Positions 37,718 to 46,614 of a stretch of 64,000 nt of DNA are shown here, piece after piece (the stretch's first letter is position 1; each line of letters begins with the position of its first letter). The stretch comes from Bacillus safensis (GTDB taxonomy: Bacteria; Bacillota; Bacilli; Bacillales; Bacillaceae): positions 124,001-188,000 of the forward strand of contig BSBG01000006.1 of assembly GCA_030159235.1 (NCBI GenBank), in the 5' to 3' direction. Both the position numbers and the translations under genes were made by a program. The notes beneath the pieces are model-generated. The model was not told the origin of the DNA, ran no database searches, and worked only from the letters and a program-made list of their open reading frames with translations.

Positions 37718-39757
37718 TTATTTGTAAAAAGAAGCAATCAAAGGCTTCATTTTTTGAACGACGAGTCCACTTCCGCCGCGGTTTTTCACACCGTCAATCA
37801 TGCCGACAAGGATGTAATCTTCTTTTTTAGGATTAAACGCAAGTAAAAATCCATTTTCAGTGCCGTCTGTTGCACCTTGTTTGCTTTTCAGCTCTGCCGT
37901 TCCAGTTTTAGCAGCGATATCAGCTCCTTCGATTTGCAAGGAGTGGGCTGTACCGTTTGGACTTGTCACGACCTTAGTCAAAGCGTCTTTCACTGTGTTT
38001 GCTGTGTCTTCTTTGATGATTTGTTTCGGTGATGCTGTTTTTTCATCCTGAATCACTCGTGGATAAACAAGCTTGCCTCCTGTGGCAAATGGAGAATAGG
38101 CATGTACTTGCTCAATCGGTGACATGAGTAATTCACCTTGTCCATACGCTGAGTCAGCCAGTAGGATTTCTGATTGAATGCCGTCGTTCGATACTTGTGC
38201 TGGTTTCATTGTAAATGGCATGTGCAAATCTTCGCCAAATCCGAATGCTTTCACTTTTTTCTCGTAGGTGTCTTTGCCAATTTCTAGTGCTTCCTGTCCA
38301 AAGTAAATATTGTCTGAGTACACGAGGGCATCAACCATATTTACGTTTTCTTTATCGTGAACGCGTGTGATGCGATAATTTCCCCAAGATTGATCCTTTT
38401 GCCATTTCAGTCCATGAATGGTGCGTACTTTGTTAGGCTTTGTGACACCTGTTTCCAGCCCGATGGCTGCTGTAATGGTTTTGAATGTGGACCCTGGTGC
38501 GTACCGGCTCGCATATCGAGCTTGGAATGGAAGATCTGGGTTTTCACTGTATGCCTGATATTGCTTAGGTGTTATCCCGTTTGTCATAAGATTGACATCG
38601 TAGGAAGGGGCGCTGACAAGTGCTAATAGATCACCCGAAGATGGATTCATGATCGTGACGGCTCCTTTTTCACCTTTCAGCTGTTCATAAGCTTTTTTCT
38701 GTAATGAAGCATCAATCGTCAGCTTCACGGTTTCTCCATCTTTTCGAGCTGATTTTTGTAATGTTTCTTCAATACCTGTTTCATCATGGACGATGAGAAT
38801 GCTTCCGCCATCTTGACCTCGTAAGTTCTTGTCAAATGTGAATTCAAGGCCGGTTTTGCCGATGATTTGATCCGGTTTTAATGCCGGATTTCTTTTGATG
38901 TCATCCGCATTTGCCTTTCCGACATACCCGGTGAGATGAGCGGCTGCTTCGTTATATGGATAGTAGCGCATTTCCTTCGATTGATAGGTGACGCCTTTTA
39001 CGTCCTTTGGAATCGGCTTCTGTTCAAGCATCGATTTGAGCGGGACAAACGTGTCGTCTGTGACCCATGCTTGTTTCAGTTGATTGTCAATGAGTTCTTC
39101 CTCTATATCAAACGCTTTGCTGATTTTTTTAATATTACGTTCTTTTTCTTCCCCTGTTCCGAGCTTTCCTGGGATGATGCCAAGTGCGTTTCCACCAGTT
39201 GTTTCTGCTAGAGTACGCCCTTTTCGGTCGACAATGTTTCCGCGGACGGCAGGGTCTGATTTGACTTTGATGGTATCTCCCTTTTCCATTTGCGGGAAGA
39301 TGAGATTTGGTTTCCAGTCCACTTTCCACTTGCCGTCCTCTTCGGAGAGAACACCTTTGTAAGACAGCTTATGTAGTTTGCCAAGAGACGTTTTCATCGT
39401 TACAGCATAGGAGAATTGATACCCATTTCCTTTGTCTTGTTTTTCGACGTTGAGCTTTGATATGTTCAGATCATGAGCACCAATGCCATTGAAAATATTG
39501 TCATATTTTTCGGCTAGTTGTTTTTTTGAAAAGTCATTGGCTTTTAAAGATGCACTTGTCACCTCATCTGCCAGCTTCGTAAAGTCTTTCTTCTCCGATT
39601 GTTTCGTAAAGTCTTGAGCGGCTTTTAATGCCTCTTTTTCTTTTGAGAAAAGAGTATCTTTTAAGAAAAAGAAAGCAGCAGCAACTACGATGATACTAAG
39701 AATGGGAATCATGACTTTTTTCTGTTTCCAAAATGATTTTCGTTGATCCGTATACAA
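37718..39757 (-). CDS. MecA-type class B penicillin-binding protein
   Basis: A 679-residue membrane-anchored D,D-transpeptidase that cross-links peptidoglycan. After a short cytoplasmic tail and one membrane helix (residues about 16-35) comes an NTF2-like MecA_N domain (to about 155), a dimerisation domain, and the transpeptidase domain with the SxxK serine in PGSTFKTITAA near 420, SDN in VYSDNIYFGQEAL near 480 and KTG in IAAKTGTAELKSK near 615. The domain order is that of low-affinity enzymes such as S. aureus PBP2a and B. subtilis PBP3 (PbpC). PbpC itself has a lipoprotein signal, which this protein lacks. TTG 39757 is preferred because GAGGTG sits 6 nt before it. Confidence 0.85.
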   Translation of the reverse strand: MYTDQRKSFWKQKKVMIPILSIIVVAAAFFFLKDTLFSKEKEALKAAQDFTKQSEKKDFTKLADEVTSASLKANDFSKKQLAEKYDNIFNGIGAHDLNISKLNVEKQDKGNGYQFSYAVTMKTSLGKLHKLSYKGVLSEEDGKWKVDWKPNLIFPQMEKGDTIKVKSDPAVRGNIVDRKGRTLAETTGGNALGIIPGKLGTGEEKERNIKKISKAFDIEEELIDNQLKQAWVTDDTFVPLKSMLEQKPIPKDVKGVTYQSKEMRYYPYNEAAAHLTGYVGKANADDIKRNPALKPDQIIGKTGLEFTFDKNLRGQDGGSILIVHDETGIEETLQKSARKDGETVKLTIDASLQKKAYEQLKGEKGAVTIMNPSSGDLLALVSAPSYDVNLMTNGITPKQYQAYSENPDLPFQARYASRYAPGSTFKTITAAIGLETGVTKPNKVRTIHGLKWQKDQSWGNYRITRVHDKENVNMVDALVYSDNIYFGQEALEIGKDTYEKKVKAFGFGEDLHMPFTMKPAQVSNDGIQSEILLADSAYGQGELLMSPIEQVHAYSPFATGGKLVYPRVIQDEKTASPKQIIKEDTANTVKDALTKVVTSPNGTAHSLQIEGADIAAKTGTAELKSKQGATDGTENGFLLAFNPKKEDYILVGMIDGVKNRGGSGLVVQKMKPLIASFYK

Positions 39758-39865
39758 TGAAAACACCTCAATTTTTTGATAAGATCCTTTATATTTTACA
39801 GTTATTGCTCGTGATTTGTATAGTTTCTCATAGAAACCTAGCGAAATAGATAAGAAAAACGACCT

Positions 39866-40144
39866 GTGATTTGCCGTTTAGGATACCCAATTTTATTAAA
39901 AAAATCTAAATCCTCAATTGAGGAAAAAGGTGAAATTATTTATGGTCCAGACCTAGCCTTGTATTGCTCACCGTAAAAAGACAAATTTAAAATTCTTAAA
40001 AGATATGTAGCTAGATATCAGAAGATAATGCCCTACAGCGAGTTCTTAATTTACGGTTATGGCGGGGTAAGCCAATTAGAAGGTGATCTTATCCGTATGC
40101 GACAGCATGAAGGAATTAAACTGGGAAGTAAGAATAGCTTATAG
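39866..40144 (+). pseudogene. Broken ORF of unknown family
   Basis: One reading frame stays coding-like for 92 codons but is cut by a TAA at 39974. The first part reads VICRLGYPILLKKS and EIIYGPDLALYCSP, the second KILKRYVARYQKIMPYSEF, IYGYGGVSQLEGDLIRM and ends KLGSKNSL. It has no convincing binding site. The family is not recognised. The remaining part of the 550-bp gap (39767-40310) is A+T-rich and shows nothing else. Confidence 0.4.
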
Positions 40145-40310
40145 GTCGGCTAAAGAAGTGCCGTGATGCAGTAAAGCTTAATCAAGAGGAAAATATGATT
40201 TTAAATCAAATGTGTGTATAGTTTCAATATATAGAAAGCTGTCGTAAAGGAATAGTTGATGGATTCTTCCGGACATTGTATAAATAAATCTCATATAAAG
40301 GAGGTATTAT

Positions 40311-41273
40311 ATGCCTAAAGTTGACAACCTGTTAGCCATTCTATGGATGCTTCGCTCAGATAAAAAAATAACTGCAAAACAAATATCAGAAAAGTTAGAG
40401 ATGAATATAAGAACTGTTTATCGTTATATTGATACACTTTCAACGAGTGGTGTACCTATCATTTCAGAACCAGGACATAACGGTGGATATCGTTTATTGA
40501 ACAATTTTATAGAGGCTCCTCTATTTTTTGATTTTGAGGAGCAAATTTCACTATTTCACGCTGCTGTTTTTGCAGAAGAAGCGGGATATTATGGAGGTGA
40601 AGCGCTACAAAGAGCCATCTCAAAACTTAGTAAACACTCAAATCAAGAGCAAGAAACAAAGGTAAACCAACATATAACTAGTCTTGAAGTAATAAGTCGA
40701 ACCAGTTCAATCTCTTTGGAACCTTCTCTGAAAAAGTTGGAAAAGGCGATAGCAGCCGCGAACACGGTGAAAATTCTTTACCATAAAAGTGGAGAAAAGC
40801 AATTACATCATAGATGTGTCGATCCATACAGAATGATCTATTGGAATAATAAGTGGTATGTGATTGGATTTTGTCATCTTAGGAATGATATGCGCAGTTT
40901 TAGAGTAGATCGAATTGAAAGTCTAATGGTGACTGAAAATCAGTTTGACCAGCAAGAAAATTTTTCAGCACGTGACTTTTTTATAAACAGTCTCCTACCA
41001 ACTTTAGAAGATAAGGAAGAGATTATTTCTTTGGTGATTCATGGGGATAAAAATGTATTGGCTGATATTTGCCAACATTGGTTTTTAGGACATTATTTAC
41101 AAGAACGGAATTCACATCAAGCAGTTTTTCTTCTTCCAAAAGATATGATACATACATATGTACCTTATTTACTTTTACCTTACAATAAATCTATTAAAGT
41201 TGTTGAGCCAATCAGTCTTAAAAAAAGAATGATTGAAGTTTTGTCGGATTTAATAAAATTTTACCAAGTATGA
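40311..41273 (+). CDS. HTH/WYL-domain transcriptional regulator (YafY family)
   Basis: A 320-residue regulator with an N-terminal helix-turn-helix of the HTH_11 type (KKITAKQISEKLEMNIRTVYRYIDTL at 18-43; quoted in part: NIRTVYRYIDTL) and a C-terminal WYL domain (YRMIYWNNKWYVIGFCHLR near 182) that binds nucleic acid or nucleotide-like ligands in relatives. The codon use is A+T-rich compared with the flanking core genes, which suggests acquisition. AAAGGAGG precedes the ATG. It probably regulates the DJ-1/PfpI gene downstream. Confidence 0.85.
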   Translation: MPKVDNLLAILWMLRSDKKITAKQISEKLEMNIRTVYRYIDTLSTSGVPIISEPGHNGGYRLLNNFIEAPLFFDFEEQISLFHAAVFAEEAGYYGGEALQRAISKLSKHSNQEQETKVNQHITSLEVISRTSSISLEPSLKKLEKAIAAANTVKILYHKSGEKQLHHRCVDPYRMIYWNNKWYVIGFCHLRNDMRSFRVDRIESLMVTENQFDQQENFSARDFFINSLLPTLEDKEEIISLVIHGDKNVLADICQHWFLGHYLQERNSHQAVFLLPKDMIHTYVPYLLLPYNKSIKVVEPISLKKRMIEVLSDLIKFYQV

Positions 41274-41312
41274 TAACTTCCCTGACGTTAACTGTCAGGG
41301 AAGTTATTTTAT
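41273..41312 (+). terminator. Terminator of the WYL regulator
   Basis: A perfect 14-bp stem, ATAACTTCCCTGAC against GTCAGGGAAGTTAT, with a short T tract, directly at the stop codon. Confidence 0.8.
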
Positions 41313-41347
41313 AATCGCTATATCAACTGTGATTGGAGCGTGATTGG

Positions 41348-41980
41348 ATGCAAACAAAAAAAGCTTATCTATATGTATTTGATACGATGTCTGACTGGGA
41401 ATATGGACATTTAATTGCTGAACTAAACTCAGGTAAATATTTCAAAAAAGATTTAGCACCTTTAAGAGTAATTACAGTAGGAGCTAATAAAGAAATAAAG
41501 ACGACTATGGGAGGTTTGAGTATAAAACCAGATATTTCCCTTGAAGAATGTAACCTTGAGAGCAAAGATCTTTTCATTTTACCAGGAGGTACGACTTGGG
41601 GTGAAGAAATTCACCAACCTATCTTGGAAAGAATTGGCCAAGCTTTAGAACTGGGCACTATTGTTGCTGCAATTTGTGGTGCAACTGAGGGGCTCGCGAA
41701 TAGGGGATACTTAAATACTAGAAGGCATACAAGTAATAACTTAGAATATACTAAAATGGTATGTCCTAATTATAAAGGAGAGAAGTTCTATGAGTTGGCA
41801 CCTGCGGTATCAGATGCGAATTTAGTTACTGCATCAGGAATAGCCCCTTTAGAATTTGCAATGGAAGTGCTGAAAAAAATAGAAGTATTTACACCAGATA
41901 CCTTACATTCTTGGTATAACCTGAATAAGACACATCAATCTGAATATTTCTTCCGGTTGATGAATTCAATAAATAAATGA
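41348..41980 (+). CDS. DJ-1/PfpI family protein
   Basis: A 210-residue class I glutamine-amidotransferase-like protein of the DJ-1/PfpI superfamily. The nucleophile elbow cysteine is in VAAICGATEGLANRGY near residue 110, and LFILPGGTTWGEE near 78 carries the preceding loop. Members act as deglycases, chaperones or proteases, and the exact role cannot be told. ATG 41348 follows GGAG at 9 nt; the longer frame from TTG 41333 overlaps that site. Like its neighbour it is A+T-rich. Confidence 0.85.
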   Translation: MQTKKAYLYVFDTMSDWEYGHLIAELNSGKYFKKDLAPLRVITVGANKEIKTTMGGLSIKPDISLEECNLESKDLFILPGGTTWGEEIHQPILERIGQALELGTIVAAICGATEGLANRGYLNTRRHTSNNLEYTKMVCPNYKGEKFYELAPAVSDANLVTASGIAPLEFAMEVLKKIEVFTPDTLHSWYNLNKTHQSEYFFRLMNSINK

Positions 41981-41988
41981 AGTAACTG

Positions 41989-42036
41989 AAAAAGCTCCAT
42001 TTCTCTATTTTGATTAGTAGAGAAGTGGAGCTTTTT
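41989..42036 (+). terminator. Terminator of the DJ-1/PfpI gene
   Basis: A long stem, AAAAGCTCCAT and TTCTCTA against TAGAGAA and GTGGAGCTTTT, with a T run. Confidence 0.85.
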
Positions 42037-42110
42037 ATTTTGGACTTGCCTTATCGTTTTCAATTTGCATGTTCCTGATGCTGCCCCGATTGTACTAAAA
42101 AGCCGAGCGC

Positions 42111-42464
42111 TTAAGAAGAAGACTTTGATCGAATCGAGACCGTCGGTGTTTTTGTTTCTTTTGGCTTCGGAGGTGGTGCTGCTTTTTTGATGTGGGTGTC
42201 CTTTGGCGTGTAATAGGTTGCCCCAATATTGAGCCTGCCTTGAAGCTGGTCAATAGAAAGCTCCCCAAACTCTAAATGGTAATCAATTTTGTCCACGTGC
42301 AGGGATTCGATATGGATGTGTGTATCCTCTGAGACAGGAGCAGCTGGTGCAGACATTTTTTGCTCGAGAGCGGTGAGCCTTTTCTCCAGCTCGGTGACAG
42401 AGGGAGATGGACTGGATTCAGTTTTTTTAAAGAGTGATAGAATGAAATGTTTCAAGTAGACCAC
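42111..42464 (-). CDS. Short GerPC-like spore protein
   Basis: A 117-residue protein with a coiled-coil segment (SVTELEKRLTALEQKM, residues 22-37) and the GerPC-like block IHIESLHVDKIDYHLEFGEL then QLQGRLNIG. GerPC is about 200 residues, so this is a short relative; the C terminus is a Pro/Lys-rich tail. GerP proteins sit in the spore coat and help germinants pass to the inner membrane (family knowledge). Start is uncertain: GTG 42464 or TTG 42455. It is divergent from a GerPA/PF-like gene. Confidence 0.7.
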   Translation of the reverse strand: MVYLKHFILSLFKKTESSPSPSVTELEKRLTALEQKMSAPAAPVSEDTHIHIESLHVDKIDYHLEFGELSIDQLQGRLNIGATYYTPKDTHIKKAAPPPKPKETKTPTVSIRSKSSS

Positions 42465-42547
42465 AACCTTTTCTTCTGCCTTGATCTAGTCTATGGAAAA
42501 GCTGTGAGATATATACTTATAGAGATGACAAGAAAGGGGAGAAGCAC

Positions 42548-42775
42548 ATGCTGCCTACTCAGATTCACATTGCCCATATGAAAACGAACTCGATTGGCAC
42601 AGGATCATCTATGACGTTTGGCTCGACGTTTGTTCGCAATCATTGCAGTACGATCAAACGAAACAATGGCTTTGGGGAACAGAATGCTGATGGCGTGATC
42701 ACGATCCTGCCGATTGAATCGATTGATGATCGTGATCAAATAGACGCAGTGAGTATCAATATTCGTCATCTATGA
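42548..42775 (+). CDS. GerPA/GerPF-like spore germination protein
   Basis: A 75-residue protein with the family pattern: a short N-terminal strand, NSIGTGSSMTFGST, NNGFGEQNADGV and the end LPIESIDDRDQIDA. AAAGGGG precedes the ATG. It overlaps the convergent Hsp20 gene by 20 bp at the stop codons. Confidence 0.8.
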   Translation: MLPTQIHIAHMKTNSIGTGSSMTFGSTFVRNHCSTIKRNNGFGEQNADGVITILPIESIDDRDQIDAVSINIRHL

Positions 42776-43235
42776 TAATCGCAGTCGCTTTCCCTTCATC
42801 CTTTTGCAGGCGGATGTAAAGCACACCGTCTTTAAAGGCGGCATTCATTTGTCCAAGAATCATTTCTGGAAGGCGAATTTTCTTTTCAAATGGACCATAC
42901 TTGCCTTGCTGTTGGCGGAAGTCCTGCTCGTTAAAAAAGGTAAAACGCTGTCCTTTCACTACTAAATATTCACCATATGATAATACCTGAACATCTTCCT
43001 TTCGGTAGCCAGGCAAATAAATTAAGTATTGAATTTCTGTAGGCGTTTCCACTATATCAATGGGTGGAAACGACGCATCTGATCCTCGTTGATCCTGCTG
43101 GGTGAATGGAAATGGAGACGAACCATTCGTCATAAAGGGGGATCTTTGCTCATCATCGAAGATCATTTTCCAAAAATCATCTCCATGCATTTGCTGGGCA
43201 ATATCCATCCACTGTTTCATTTTTTCGAAGTCCAT
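42756..43235 (-). CDS. Hsp20/alpha-crystallin family protein
   Basis: A 159-residue small heat-shock-like protein. The alpha-crystallin domain occupies about residues 65-150 (PIDIVETPTEIQYLIYLPGY, then LVVKGQR and a C-terminal GVLYIRLQKDE). ATG 43235 follows GGGAGGTC. Lying among gerP-like spore genes, it is more likely a spore-coat member such as CotM or CotP than a cytoplasmic chaperone (inference). Confidence 0.8.
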   Translation of the reverse strand: MDFEKMKQWMDIAQQMHGDDFWKMIFDDEQRSPFMTNGSSPFPFTQQDQRGSDASFPPIDIVETPTEIQYLIYLPGYRKEDVQVLSYGEYLVVKGQRFTFFNEQDFRQQQGKYGPFEKKIRLPEMILGQMNAAFKDGVLYIRLQKDEGKATAIIIDDEY

Positions 43236-43300
43236 GTGAAGACCTCCCGTTAACATACTTGATGGGTGTTCGCATATACGTATAAAAAGGAGGTTTATCT

Positions 43301-43558
43301 GTGGTTCAACCAACTCCGTATATCAATATTAATATTTTCATGTTAAAAATTAATTCCTTTGAAAATGCGTCGGCGGTGAATGTCGGACAAAATTTGTTAG
43401 CAGAGTGGCAAAACTCAGATAAAAAAAATCAGGGTTACGGACAGAATTTTGGAGATGCCAGCGGTTTTGTCGGTACAAAAAGCCATGTAGATGATCGAGA
43501 TCAAGTGGACTCACCTGCCTCTTTTTCGCCAGCAGCTAAACCTATTCAAAGGAAGTGA
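43301..43558 (+). CDS. GerPA/GerPF-like spore germination protein
   Basis: An 85-residue relative of the 42548 and 43565 proteins. INSFENASAVNVGQNLLAEW and NQGYGQNFGDASGF give the family pattern, ending HVDDRDQVDSPA plus a 15-residue tail. GTG start after AAGGAGG. Divergent from the Hsp20 gene; the 66-bp spacer must hold both promoters. Confidence 0.78.
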   Translation: MVQPTPYININIFMLKINSFENASAVNVGQNLLAEWQNSDKKNQGYGQNFGDASGFVGTKSHVDDRDQVDSPASFSPAAKPIQRK

Positions 43559-43564
43559 CGTGTG

Positions 43565-43798
43565 ATGTTATTCTCACCCTCAGTCGTCAATGTCGGTGCT
43601 TTTAAAATCAATGCAATGGATCGGGGTGCATCACTGACGCTAGGTCCTTATCAGCAGATCGATTACTTTCTCTCGATGAAAGTGAACCAAGGTTTTGGTG
43701 AGGACAATGGAGATTGTTCACCGCTTGTCATTCCGATTTCAAGCGTGTTAGATCCAGATATGGTGGACTCGAATTCAGCTAAAAACAGCGTGATTTAA
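43565..43798 (+). CDS. GerPA/GerPF-like spore germination protein
   Basis: A 77-residue protein: VNVGAFKINAMDRGASLTLG, NQGFGEDNGDCSPLVIP and SSVLDPDMVDS. It is translated together with the preceding gene (6-bp gap, AGGAAGTGA site inside it). Confidence 0.78.
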   Translation: MLFSPSVVNVGAFKINAMDRGASLTLGPYQQIDYFLSMKVNQGFGEDNGDCSPLVIPISSVLDPDMVDSNSAKNSVI

Positions 43799-43805
43799 GC
43801 AAAAA

Positions 43806-43836
43806 AAAGAGACCGGGAAACCCCGTGTCTCTTTTC
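43806..43836. terminator. Bidirectional terminator, gerP-like genes / permease
   Basis: AAGAGAC pairs with GTCTCTT around a CGGG / CCCCG core; A/T runs on both sides. Convergent genes. Confidence 0.75.
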
Positions 43837-45227
43837 TAATGTGTTTCATTCAGATGGCTTTTTCGTCTTGCATAGGTGAAATAGACAACAACACCGATGG
43901 CGATCCAGATGAGAAAGGCTCTCCATGTGACCCATGAAAGTGTTGTCGCAAGTGTCGTACAAATGATCGCACTGATAATCGGAAGAACAGGCACGAATGG
44001 TACTTTAAACGCTGCTTTAAGATTCGGATGTTTTTTCCGTAAAATGATGACCGAAATTGAAATCACCGTAAAGGCTGCCAGTGTACCGATGCTGACTAAA
44101 TTGGCGAGCGTTGATAAATTCACAAAACCTACAATACATGCTGCGACAGTCCCTGTCAGCCAAGTGTTGGCAACGGGCGTTTGAGATTTTGGATGAACCT
44201 TTGAGAAAACCTTTGGCATGAGTCCATCGCGGCTCATCGCAAAGGTTAAGCGAACCTGCGCAAATACCAAGGCAATGAGAACTGTTGTAATTCCAATAAT
44301 GGCACCGGCTGATATGATACCCGCCACACTATTAAGGCCAACCACTTGAAGTGCAAATGCGACAGGATCACTGACATTCAGCTTCGTATAGTGAACCATG
44401 CCGGTTAAAACAAAGGAAACACCAATATATAAAATGGTACAAACACCAAGCGCTCCCATAATCCCGATCGGCATCGCTTTTTGCGGATTTTTGACCTCTT
44501 CAGATGCATTGGCGATTGCATCGAATCCAAGGTAAGCAAAAAAGACGGTTGCCGCGCCTGCAATCACGCCTTCAAAGCCCATTGGCATAAAGGGTGTCCA
44601 GTTTTCAGGTTTGACGTAAGCAAAGCCTGAAATGATGAAGAGAAGGACGATGGCAATTTTGATCAGCACAATAATGTTATTCAGCTTTGTACTTTCTTTG
44701 ACGCCTCTTGAGACAATAAAGGTGATAAGCAAAATAATGAGTGCGCCTGGAAGATTAAAGACGGCCCCATCAGCGGCTCCCGGTGCAGCTGATAAAGCTT
44801 TCGGTATGTGAAGGCCGAATCCACTGAGCAGTGATTGAAAATAGGACGACCATCCACTTGCCACAGCAGAGAGGGCAATGACATATTCAAGCATGAGATC
44901 CCAGCCCATTAAGAAGGCGAGAAATTCCCCAAGTGTTGCATAGGAATACGTATAGACGCTTCCTGACACAGGAATAGACGAGGAGAATTCAGCGTAGCAA
45001 AAAGCAGCAAGGGCGCATGCGATTGCAGCTAAAATAAAAGATATAATAATCGCAGGTCCTGCATCATTTGCCGCAGCAACCCCCGTAATCACAAAGATTC
45101 CAGTCCCGACCACACAGCCAATGCCAAGCAAGATTAAATCAAACGTATTTAATGAACGACTGAGCCGCTTCGTTTGACTTTCAAGCATGAGCTGGTCGAG
45201 AGATTTTTTTCGAAATAAAGAACTCAT
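43836..45227 (-). CDS. yfnA: APC-family amino acid permease, YfnA-like
   Basis: A 463-residue APC permease with about 12 helices. The family signature is FDLILLGIGCVVGTGIFVITG in helix 1 and GFDAIANASEEVKNPQKAMP near residue 235. It closely resembles B. subtilis YfnA in the parts I can recall, though the BcaP (YhdG) branch is an alternative. A near-consensus sigma-A promoter lies 43 bp upstream. Substrate: an amino acid or a related compound. Confidence 0.75.
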   Translation of the reverse strand: MSSLFRKKSLDQLMLESQTKRLSRSLNTFDLILLGIGCVVGTGIFVITGVAAANDAGPAIIISFILAAIACALAAFCYAEFSSSIPVSGSVYTYSYATLGEFLAFLMGWDLMLEYVIALSAVASGWSSYFQSLLSGFGLHIPKALSAAPGAADGAVFNLPGALIILLITFIVSRGVKESTKLNNIIVLIKIAIVLLFIISGFAYVKPENWTPFMPMGFEGVIAGAATVFFAYLGFDAIANASEEVKNPQKAMPIGIMGALGVCTILYIGVSFVLTGMVHYTKLNVSDPVAFALQVVGLNSVAGIISAGAIIGITTVLIALVFAQVRLTFAMSRDGLMPKVFSKVHPKSQTPVANTWLTGTVAACIVGFVNLSTLANLVSIGTLAAFTVISISVIILRKKHPNLKAAFKVPFVPVLPIISAIICTTLATTLSWVTWRAFLIWIAIGVVVYFTYARRKSHLNETH

Positions 45228-45269
45228 GTGGACCTCCTAATGGATAAATCTTTTCTTAAGACGAATGTT

Positions 45270-45298
45270 AGTATATGCGTAAATAAAAATTTAGTCAA
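45270..45298 (-). promoter_or_regulatory. Sigma-A promoter of the permease gene
   Basis: On the minus strand TTGACT and TATACT are separated by exactly 17 bp. Confidence 0.75.
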
Positions 45299-45365
45299 TT
45301 GGTTGAAAAACGCTTTAAATCACTAAAGTGTTAAACGCCACAACTGATAAAGTGTATAAAAAGAG

Positions 45366-45394
45366 ACATCCGCCCACAGATAGAAGGCGGATGT
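45366..45394 (-). terminator. Terminator of the glycosyltransferase gene
   Basis: On the minus strand ACATCCGCC pairs with GGCGGATGT, followed by CTCTTTTTAT. Confidence 0.8.
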
Positions 45395-45407
45395 GATCAC
45401 CGGCGAT

Positions 45408-46481
45408 TTAAGTTTGTTCAGCAAATATTTTTTCATTGTAAAGCACACTTGGATGGGTTGGATAATGGGCGGCGGAGGCAAGATGATGTGTTTTGGCTTG
45501 CTCCAGGTTGCCGAGCTGATAATAACAATAGCAAAGCTGAAGATGAGGATACCAAGTCTTATATTGTGTGAGTGTGAAGGCTGTTTCGTTTTCAGGAGCC
45601 TTCAGCGCCTGCTCATACCAAAAGATGGCCGCCTGATGTTTATTTTGTATTTTTAGATGATCCCCGATTCGGCAGCAAAATTCTGGCCGAGGTTGATCGT
45701 ATAAGAATGAACGTAATAATGAGGATAAGGCCGCTTCCTCGAAGCCAACCGCATAATAGCAGTCCGCTAAATATTGGCATGTGCGAATTTCATCCTCAAT
45801 CCAGCATTGTTTTGTGTTTAAAAATTCATGATAAAAACGAATTGCCCTGACATGCTGCCCGTTGTCCCTTAATTCATTGGCAAAGTAAAAGAGATCACGC
45901 GGCGTCATGTCCTCACCTTTTACCAGCATGTCTTCATAAATTCTCAGGTTGCGTCCAGGCTCACCAACAGTTGTTTTCTTGCGCTTTTGATGTGTGACGG
46001 CTATATCGGCTGGAAAGATGTTGCCATACACTTGAAGAAATTCATGAACGGCCCCATACCACTGAAAGTTTAAGGAACGCTTCACAAGCCGATTTCTTCT
46101 ATATTTAAAATTCACCTGACCGTCTTCATCAAATCCCACATGATAAAACATTGAGACAGCATCCACCGAGGGATCAAGTGTCTGCTTGAGCTGAAGAAGT
46201 TTTTGGCGGTCTTCTTCAAGCAGAACATCGTCAGCATCGAGCCATAAAATATATTCTTTTTCTGCACATGAGAAAGCAAAGTTGCGGGCTTTTGCAAAAT
46301 GCTGGACCCATTCAAAATCCAGCACCTTTGCTGAAAAGGAATGAGCGATCTCCTTCGTTCGATCTGTTGATCCCGTATCAACGATGATCATCTCATCTAC
46401 AATGTCTTGAACAGAAGAAAGACAGTCCGACAGCACCTCCTCTTCATTTTTCACAATCATACATAAGCTAATGGTTATCAT
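45408..46481 (-). CDS. Family 2 glycosyltransferase with TPR-like C terminus
   Basis: A 357-residue protein. The N-terminal GT2 domain shows SLCMIVKNEEEVLSDCL, IVDTGSTDRTKEIA and the DxD in ILWLDADDVLLEED near residue 83. From about 195 the sequence is helical with TPR-like repeats. The layout recalls SunS, the S-glycosyltransferase of the glycocin sublancin, but no glycocin precursor, SunA-like peptide or ABC exporter is adjacent, so a protein or cell-wall acceptor remains open. Single-gene unit. Confidence 0.8.
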   Translation of the reverse strand: MITISLCMIVKNEEEVLSDCLSSVQDIVDEMIIVDTGSTDRTKEIAHSFSAKVLDFEWVQHFAKARNFAFSCAEKEYILWLDADDVLLEEDRQKLLQLKQTLDPSVDAVSMFYHVGFDEDGQVNFKYRRNRLVKRSLNFQWYGAVHEFLQVYGNIFPADIAVTHQKRKKTTVGEPGRNLRIYEDMLVKGEDMTPRDLFYFANELRDNGQHVRAIRFYHEFLNTKQCWIEDEIRTCQYLADCYYAVGFEEAALSSLLRSFLYDQPRPEFCCRIGDHLKIQNKHQAAIFWYEQALKAPENETAFTLTQYKTWYPHLQLCYCYYQLGNLEQAKTHHLASAAHYPTHPSVLYNEKIFAEQT

Positions 46482-46614
46482 CTTTAGATCACCTCTTCAT
46501 AGTGTATCGAGCATCAAAAGGAAACATTCTTTTCAGCAGCGGGTTTTTTAAAACTAGTTTTCTGCTACGGGCTGATTTAAAATAAAGGAAGAATCTATGT
46601 AAGGGCTGATAAAA

